Shown here one piece after another: positions 56,745-64,000 of a DNA stretch of 64,000 nucleotides (position 1 is the stretch's first letter; each line of letters begins with the position of its first letter). The stretch comes from Rhynochetos jubatus. Lineage: Eukaryota > Chordata > Aves > Eurypygiformes > Rhynochetidae. Under the pieces are notes generated by a model. It had not been told where the DNA came from, searched no databases, and saw nothing but the letters and a program-made list of their open reading frames with translations. The position numbers and the translations under genes are program-made. Location: the NCBI GenBank assembly GCA_027574665.1, contig CM050659.1, positions 1,291,001 to 1,355,000 on the forward strand, written 5' to 3'.

Positions 56745-59480
56745 GACCCACTGGCAAACTATGCAAGTTGGGAAAGCAGGGTGTGCCTGAATTTGAGTTC
56801 TCAGTGACTGTTTGGCATTGTGCTTTGCAAAGTGGCATGCCTGGTTTCTGAAACTTCTGCTGGCATCTCTGGAAAGATTGATGTCACTGGGTGTCCTATC
56901 TCATTGATGTCCCTTATAGAAAAGTAAACCCGTGGAATCTGCAACAGTAGCTGCAACGGTCTTGCATCTGCAGTGGCATCTGAAATTGAATGTCTGCAAA
57001 TGTCCCCGGGCTGGGCTGGAGACAGTGTGCAAATGGCAGCTGGGGATGTCCCAGCAGGTGGCACCTGCTTGGGCCGGGGGTCCCTTGGGTGCTGCATATG
57101 GCCAATGCGTGTGTGCACTCAGGGCTGGGCCAGGAGCCCCGTGAGGTGGGGAGTGGTGTGTTCTGAGGCTCTGCGTCTGGCACAGCAGTATTTCCCCTGG
57201 CACACTAAAATACCTGGTTAGCACTGCCCACTGCTGTCACAACCTCTCTCAGCCTCAGCTGACTCTGCCCCGCAGGTGCATCCATCTCCCTTGCAGGCTG
57301 GGACAGGGCACGTTGGTTATTTTAATGGCATTTCATGTGATCCTTGGCATCGTGGTGTGTGAGCACCAGTCAAGCAAGAGCAGCCTTCCTTGGAAAGCTG
57401 CCTTAATGCAATGGGCTTCACCAATGCCTATCCATCCTCTCTCTCCTCACACCTGCCCTTGAACCTGTGTCCTCTAAACATGTCTGCTCCCCACAGGCCC
57501 AAATCTGAAAGCAATATTAGTGGGTTTTTTTGTAGAACAGCAAAACGCACATCTGTCCCCAGTACTAGTGTGTTTATCTCATGACTGGTTTGAAAGGGAA
57601 ATTCTATCCTGTTACCTGAACCCATGAGAGATTTGATACTATACTGTGGACCCTTTACCAGGGGCTCCATTACTGCCAGTTTACTCAAGCTTAGCAGTCC
57701 CTGAAGGGTCTTGCTGAGGCATTGCTGGCACCTCTAGGTGTGCAAGTAATGAATCTGAAAGGTGACAAGAAGGGGAAAACATCAGACTCAGAAGATCACA
57801 GGTCATGATGAGCAGCGATCACTGGGAAACTCACCTGAGCCACAGCCATTTCATTCCCAGCCAGCAAAAACCCATGCTGCTTCTGAACAGCTCCTGAGGG
57901 GTTGTTTCTGGGCAGCAGTGAGATATTTTCAAATACCACTAGTGATATCTGTGACATGGATGATCTTCAATACAGAGCCAGCCTGTAAGGAGACGATGGT
58001 TTAGGACATCTCAACCATTGACGATCCTCAGTTCAAGAGCAGCAGTGGTGGACAGTGTGCCAATGCCAAAAATGTGTACTGGCAAGCTGACCCTGCAGCC
58101 CAGTGTGAGGAAACCCAACATGCTCACTGTCTTGGATGTGGCAGTAAACAATGGTGGGTCTAGGGAAAACACAGCCACTCTGGATTTTGTGTCTGCATAA
58201 ACTGCCAGGAGTTCATTTTACGGTTCATCCAACAGGACCAAATCCACACAGTGCTTTGGAAAATACCCTTTATTTTAGGAACAGCTTTAATTCAACAGGG
58301 ACAACAGTATATTTTTCTCAAAGATATCAAAGAAACTCATTATCTTGTCTAATTTGGTGAAGAGAAAACCAACACCCCATGTCCCTTCAATGGAAACCTG
58401 GAAGCTGTGCGGAGAAGACAGAAGTACAAACAAAATAAGAAACAAATGCTATCTTACTACTTGAAATTCTATTATTTCATAGCATTTTCAGATTGGCCTA
58501 GACTGATCACAAGCGTTGCCTAACTACTCCCAAGAAACCATGCATTGACTTCTCCCTGAGCTTTGTTTTTTCTCCACCAGAAAGAACCTAAGCTCTTAAT
58601 AATTAGTTACACGGGACCCGATGACATTGTGGCAAACAAATCTCTTGTGCTGACAACCCTGAGAGTAGTCTTCCCTGAGCGTAAATTCTGATGAGGGATT
58701 AAACTATATCTTTATCTGTGGGCTTGTTTGCACAAAAGGTGCTACAAAATTAAATTCTCATTCTGGCACTGTCTTGCTTTTAAGTCTGCCATTCTGATTT
58801 GCAATTCCACTTCTCAATACAAGGAGTTTTGGCAAACTTTAGAGACATCTAAATCAAATCCACAGACTGTAAGGCTTTTAACTGTAAAAAATAATGAACT
58901 ACAGGCCAGCTTACCCCAACAGTCCATTTTGTATTTATGATGTTCTCTTCCCTGAAAGATATCCTAGGATCCTTCACTCGTAGATGAGGAGAAATCCATC
59001 ATCATGGAGATGCAGAGGGAGTTGTAAGGGATGTGGTGCAAAGGCTGGGTCTGAATACAGACCGAGGAGTAAAGCCAGGAAAACCAGAAGCAGATGTAGC
59101 CAAAACTTTAGCTCTCTATGGAAAGAAGTAAAAACATTTCATTTAAAACCAGTTCAATCTTCAAACCTTCACTTGTCAAAAGTGTCCGTTTAAAGCACAA
59201 ACACAGTTTGTACCATTTTTTGGGTGTATTTTTTAATGCCAACATAAAATGTCGTTTAACAAATTAACGTGAAGAAACAAAGATATGGCGTCTCGTTGTC
59301 TGCGAGGTTATCTCCTATTGTGGTAATTTTTGCAATTTCTACACCACTCATCTAAAAGGCACAACAACTTTAAACGTTACCCCCGATACAGTTACTGAAA
59401 ACAGAACAGAAACAAGTGCATAACAAAACCATTCAATGGACGAGAAATATGGGTGAACCCTCCCTCTTTGGATGGTGTAA
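56745..59480. other. Unassigned DNA
   Basis: About 2.7 kb with no recognised gene, LTR or LINE. Open frames are short and overlap on both strands. Confidence 0.45.
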
Positions 59481-59489
59481 TCACCGAGC

Positions 59490-59730
59490 AGTTTGGGTGT
59501 GAAGGGACCTTAAAGACTGTCCAGTTCTACTCCCTGTGCCGTGGGCAGGGACACCCTCCACTAGACCAGGTTGCTCCAAGCCTCATTCGGCCTGGCCTTG
59601 AAGACAGCCAGGGATGGGGCATCCACAGCTTCTCTGGGCAACCTGTGCCAGTGCCTTACCACCCTCTCCAGGAAGAATTTCTTCCTAATGTCCAATATAA
59701 ATTTCCCTCTTCCAATAGGAAACTATCACC
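59490..59730 (-). mobile_element. CR1 LINE 3' fragment
   Basis: Reverse complement of a CR1 3' region: gaagggaccttaaagactgt, gggacaccctccactagacc and the tctctgggcaacctgtgcca block. Confidence 0.88.
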
Positions 59731-60305
59731 AACCCTGAGGTCCAGTTGGCTGCAACACGCCAGAGTGGAGCCTGAAGGCCTCCAAAGGTGGAAATCACTG
59801 ACATCCTTGGAGTGTCCGGCAGGTTACTAGGATAAATTCTTCACACAGATCCAGGCACAAGGGAGGTGCTTCCCTGATGCTGGTCCTTGCAAAAGCGGGA
59901 GTGCTGCTTGGGATGTGAAAACCATCATCAGCCTTGGTGGACTGACGACGGAACAGCAGGTGAAGGTTGACCCTCCCCAGCCTGGAGGTCATCGCACATG
60001 GAAACGGCTCTCAGGACCCATCTGGGGATCACTGCACATGGACACGGCTTTCAGACCACAAGCCCATTCACTGGTTTTTATCTGGCAATAACCAGCATCA
60101 AAAATGCTCAGAACATATAGTTCCTTTTCCTGGTTTTGCTGGCACAAGAGAATTTCTACCGGCATTGCTCTGTTCCCTTGGACCTGAACAGCCCCATGCC
60201 AATCATTCCCTTCCTCTCCTGGTCTTTTGGTTGCTTTCCCAGTGTGAATGGCTCCTTGACTTCTCCCAAAGCCGATGATGTGGAGAGGAGGGCTTGGAGG
60301 GGCTG
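59731..60305. other. Unassigned DNA
   Basis: No feature was recognised between two opposed CR1 fragments. Confidence 0.45.
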
Positions 60306-60309
60306 CGGG

Positions 60310-60605
60310 AAGGTGAGGAGGGACTCTAGCAAGGAACGTAGAGACAGGATGAGGGGTAATGGGTGGATTTTGAATAGATATCAGGAAGAAATTCTTCCCA
60401 GACAGGGTGAGGAGGCACTGGGACAGATTACCGAGAGAAGCTGTGGATGGCCAATCCCTGGCTGTTTTCCAGGCCAGGCTGGATGAGGCTTGGAGTAACC
60501 TGGTCTAGTGGAAGGTGTCCCTGCCCATGGCAGGGGGTGGGACTGGGGCAGCTTTAAGGTACCCCCCAACCCAAACTGTTCCATGATCCTATGATTCCAT
60601 GACCC
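60310..60605 (+). mobile_element. CR1 LINE 3' end
   Basis: Plus-strand CR1 3' end ending in ccatgatcctatgattccat, preceded by aggctggatgaggcttggag and ggtgtccctgcccatggca. It is opposite in orientation to 59490-59730. Confidence 0.88.
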
Positions 60606-60719
60606 GGAGGCTGGAGGGGGTGTACACATGAGCTCCTGCTCAGACAGGGGAGACCTGTCAGGAAAATCCCAGTGGACCTCAGGTTTGTAGTCGGTTATGT
60701 CTTCCCTCTGTCACAGAGA

Positions 60720-61799
60720 CATTGTAACCCTGACCCTAACCCTTACACTGACCCCTAACCCTTACCCTGACCATAACACCCTATACCTCACCCCTAACCC
60801 TGACCCTAAAGTTGCAACCCTGAAAGTCCAGCCAACAACACCCTAATCCTGACCCTAAACTTAACTCTAACCCTAACCCTGACCTTAACCCCTAACCCTG
60901 ACTCTAACTTGCAAGCTGAACCAGCCCACCTTCTAACTGGAACCGTACTGGTCCGAACTCTCACCCTGACCACTAAGCATAAGCCTAACTCAAAACCTGA
61001 CCCCTAACCTCAAAGTAACATTAACCCCAACCCCAGCCATAAACCTAAACCCGGTACTAACAAAACACATTACGCTAAGCCTAAATCCTAACCCAAACAC
61101 TAAACCACTAAACACAACCCTAACCCTGACCCTAACCCTAAGGATCACCTTCCACAAGAAGGAACCCTATCCTCTAACCCTAACCATACACCTAAACTCA
61201 GTACTACCCAAAACACATCACTGTAACCCTGAATGTTAACCCAAACAGTAAACCTAACCACAAAACCCAGTCCTAAACCTGAACCTAATTCCAATCTTAA
61301 CAGTAAGGATCACTTTCTGCTACTAGGAACCCTAAACCTAGCCCCAAATATGAATTTAAACCCAAGACTAACCCAAACACATTATGCTAACCCTAAATTC
61401 TGGCCCAAACAGTAAACCTAACCACTAAACCCAACCCTAAACCAGCCCTAATCCCAATCCTAATCTTAAAATTCACCTTCTACTACTAGAAACTCTAATC
61501 CCAACCCCAATCTTAAAATTCACCTTCTACTACTAGGAACTCTAATCCCAACCCCAACTGTGAATTTAAACCCAAGACTAACACAAGAATATTACGCTAT
61601 AAACTCTGACCCAAACACTAACCACTAGACCTGTCCCTAATCCCAGTCCTAATCCTAACGATCACCTTCTGCTAGATTAAACCCCAACTATAGATTAAAC
61701 CCCAACTATTGATTAAACCCCAACACCAACCCAGATACAACACTGGCACTCAAGGCTAACCCTGGCACTAAACCCAGCCCCAAACCCATCCCTAACCTT
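60720..61799 (+). repeat. Interstitial telomere-like repeat block, degenerate
   Basis: About 1.1 kb dominated by CCCTAA, CCCTGA, CCCCTAA and AACCC-type units (aaccctaaccctgaccct and similar). It includes imperfect higher-order repeats of roughly 150-200 bp marked by gatcaccttctactactagg/gatcaccttccacaagaagg and attacgctaa. The C-rich strand is the plus strand throughout. Confidence 0.88.
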
Positions 61800-62146
61800 G
61801 TTAGCAGTGGCAGGAAATAAACGCGCAAGAGAGTAAGAGAGTAATGGCTTCCAGATCCCCTCCCTGCCTATGCCCCGAGCACGATGTACTATGAAATGAA
61901 ATATGCCCTTGGGCAGTTTGGGTCAGCTATCTGAACTGTGTGTCACCTACACTGCCTGCAGTGAGACAGTGAGAGCTGGGAATGCAGCTGCAGCATCAGA
62001 AGCAGAGAAAGACCTTGAATCTGGTGCAGGCATTGCCCAGCGCCAGCTGAGACCTTATCAGACTTTTCTCAGGGTAAATCCAGGAACACAGCTTCTTCGC
62101 AGCCACTGTAAAGGCAGCTAACTCTTTCCTGACTAGACCCAGCACA
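61800..62146 (+). mobile_element. LTR fragment, family B, 3' part
   Basis: It matches 29345-29685 of the full LTR and keeps the natural 3' end (CCCAGCACA at 62146). The first 470 bp are missing; telomere-like DNA joins at its left. Confidence 0.82.
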
Positions 62147-62150
62147 TAAC

Positions 62151-62671
62151 CAAAGGAGTATTTCATTCCATAGCACATAATGCTCAGTACATAAGCTGGG
62201 TGGGCTGGGGGGCCATAGTTCGCTTGCTCATTTGCTAGCTTGTTCATCTAGGTTGTTTGTTCATGTGTTTGTTAAGGAGTTGGTGGGTTGGTTGGTTTTC
62301 TTGGTTATGCACTCACTTGTGGGGCTCAGTTGGACCCTGCTGTCATTGCTGTTGGGCTCTGGCTCTCGGGCTCTCTCGCTGTCGAGCTCTCTGGCTCTGA
62401 CTCTCGCTACTCAGGACCTGGCTGTGTATCAGTCGGCAGGGGGTGAACAACTGTATCATTTGTTTATTTTTATTACTTATTATTGGTAGTTTTGGTAATA
62501 TTATTAGCAGCACTATAATAGCCATTTGTATTCAGTTACTAAATAGTTCTTCTCTCAATTCATGAGCTTACTTGTCTTTTCCTCAGATTCTGCTCCCCCA
62601 CTGGAGGAGGGGGGAGAGGTGAGTGAGCGATTTTGTGGTACTTAATTGCTAGCCGAGATGAAACCATGACA
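62151..62671 (-). mobile_element. LTR fragment, family B, 5' part, opposed
   Basis: The minus strand begins with the LTR start (TGTCATGGTTTCA) at 62671 and runs to about 62151, where it meets the end of the plus-strand fragment after only 4 bp. The two fragments together cover the whole LTR with about 80 bp of overlap. Confidence 0.82.
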
Positions 62672-62760
62672 GGGCTACAGTGAGGGTTAGGACCTTAGGA
62701 TGCGATTTAGGTTCAGAATGAGGGTGGGGGTTTGGTTAGTTGTAGGTGAGGGTAATGAAT
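62672..62760 (-). repeat. Telomere-like repeats in the reverse orientation
   Basis: Degenerate GGGTTA/GGTTAG-type units (gtgagggttaggacc, gatttaggttcag, gtttggttagttg) on the plus strand, opposite to 60720-61799. Confidence 0.6.
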
Positions 62761-62839
62761 GTGGGAGGAAACAGTGACTAAGGATGAGGAAAAGGAATTA
62801 ATTTATGCCTTCTTTGACTCCATCTTTAATAGTAGGTAA

Positions 62840-63293
62840 TCATTGTGTTACAGACACCAGCCCCCTGTGATTGTAGACAGCGATGGGGAGCAGAATGAAG
62901 CTGGCACGATCCAAGAGGAAGGGGTTAGCAACCTCCTGCACCACTTAAACACCCTCAGGTCTATGGGACCAGATGGGATCCACTAAAGGGCACTGAAGGA
63001 GCTGGCGGAAGTGCTCACCCAGCAACTTGTCATTATCTATCAGCAGTCCAGGGAGGTCCCAGTTGCCCGGAAGCTAGCAAACATGATGTCCATATACAAG
63101 AAGGGCCAGAAGGAGCATCCAGGGAACTACAAGCCTGTCAGTCTGACCTCAGTGCCAAGGAAGGTTATGGAACAGATCACCTTGAGTGCCATCACATGAC
63201 ACGTACAGCACAACCAGGCAATCAGGCACCGTCAGCATGGGTTTATGAAAAGCAGGTCCTGCTTGAGGAACCTGATCTCCTTTTATGACAAGG
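62840..63293 (+). mobile_element. CR1 LINE, RT region, left part of interrupted copy
   Basis: CR1 ORF2 sequence (LRSMGPDGIH, KLANMMSIYKKGQKEHPGNY, SVPRKVMEQI, RQHGFMKSRSCL) with small breaks. It stops at 63293 where a solo LTR is inserted and resumes at 63903. Confidence 0.88.
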
Positions 63294-63902
63294 TGGTTGT
63301 AGAGCAGAAAATGGAATTTTGCACTAAGTGAGAACAACGAGCCAAATAATTTGCATAACAGGTAACATTACTAACTTGCATGCCTTGTTAATGACTGTAC
63401 CCTTGAAGAGGAATTAAGGAATAAAGGTTGCCAACTATGTCGTTGAAGAGGAGCTGAAGACTGATAAAGGGAACGTCCTGGCATCAAAACCTGGATGGTT
63501 GCCACAAGGTGTGAAGTCAACAGTAACTTGAGTAAAGGTAAAGGCAGCAGGGGGAGATTGAGACTACTGACTCAATAAATGTCCCCTCCCCAGCTAAGGC
63601 CACCCCGCACTGAGTATGCTCCTTGATTTAAAAGGACACTGTGCCTTTTTTAAAGAGAAGCAGAGAGTACAATTAACTAATGAGTTTTGTTGCAATAAAT
63701 TACTAACCAATTAGAGTAGAAAAAGGCATCTCTTGATGTTTATTAAATGGGCTAAATATGCCATAGCTTTTCAGATCAAGCTGTGCTGGCTTTGTGGAGT
63801 TACCACATAGCCCCCATCTCTGTGCAGACATGGAAGAAGTATCTGGGCTCTGTGTAAATTGGCTTATTGCACACCAGGAGAAAGAACCCAGATTTTGGGA
63901 CA
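63294..63902 (+). mobile_element. Solo LTR, family E, inserted in CR1
   Basis: 609 bp, TGGTTGTAGA to TTGGGACA, flanked by a perfect 6-bp target duplication ACAAGG (63288-63293 and 63903-63908). It has a TATA-like tttaaaagg near 63628 and candidate AATAAA sites. The 6-bp duplication is typical of alpha/beta-type (ERVK-like) integrases. Confidence 0.88.
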
Positions 63903-64000
63903 ACAAGGTGACCTGCTTAGTGGATCATGGAAAGGCTGTGGATGTAGTCTACCTAGACTTCAGTAAAGACTTTGGCAACATTTCCCACAGCATTCTCCTG
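63903..64000 (+). mobile_element. CR1 LINE, right part of interrupted copy
   Basis: It continues the CR1 RT domain (KAVDVVYLDFSKDFGNISHSIL) after the solo LTR, to the window end. Confidence 0.85.

Noticed and set aside
60720..61799. A CRISPR-like array
   Set aside because: The repeats are degenerate telomere-type units without regular spacers, in a vertebrate genome.

Overview
The window looks like bird genomic DNA. It carries several CR1 LINE fragments in both orientations, several families of avian-type retroviral LTRs, and the vertebrate gene order CEP250 then ERGIC3. Three vertebrate gene families are readable from translated exons: CEP250 (C-NAP1, centrosome cohesion), ERGIC3 (early secretory pathway) and a sacsin (SACS) homologue. 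A fourth locus is a FOXJ1-type forkhead fragment. The chromosome is not known. The load of retroelements, telomere-like repeats and decayed gene copies suggests a subtelomeric, microchromosomal or sex-linked segment (inference).

Layout. 1-10112 is a large inverted repeat. Its 1437-bp arms (1-1437 and 8676-10112) look identical and consist of retroviral LTR plus the CpG-island promoter and first exon of CEP250. The 7.2-kb spacer holds two broken endogenous retroviruses back to back: an env/pol remnant on the minus strand (1613-4740) and a gag/pol remnant on the plus strand (5087-8306). An unrelated LTR fragment lies between them. 9499-25637 is a CEP250 gene with 14 coding exons that join in frame to about 1,382 codons, much shorter than the mammalian protein. 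An LTR lies directly after its stop codon. 26864-30120 holds remnants of ERGIC3. 30416-32152 holds LTR fragments and a retroviral leader/gag segment fused to a second, decayed copy of the last CEP250 exon. 33300-36985 is CR1 and LTR material.

37203-50933 (minus strand) is a full-length but broken sacsin-like gene. It has three sacsin repeats and a HEPN domain, with at least eleven in-frame stops and about ten frame changes. Divergent from it, 52927-53330 is a two-exon FOXJ1-like fragment that stops inside the forkhead domain. After it come an 840-bp CCTT/CCCT/CTGC microsatellite, a ~474-bp tandem repeat (2.5 copies), short telomere-like DNA and a CR1. The last 4 kb hold CR1 ends, about 1.1 kb of degenerate CCCTAA-type repeats, two opposed LTR halves followed by a TTAGGG-like stretch in the other orientation, and a CR1 interrupted by a complete solo LTR with a perfect 6-bp target duplication.

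The genes do not form a pathway. CEP250 is the only one that still reads open throughout. ERGIC3 and the sacsin-like gene are decayed, and the FOXJ1-like locus is incomplete. LTR elements sit at most of the breakpoints and probably drove much of the rearrangement.
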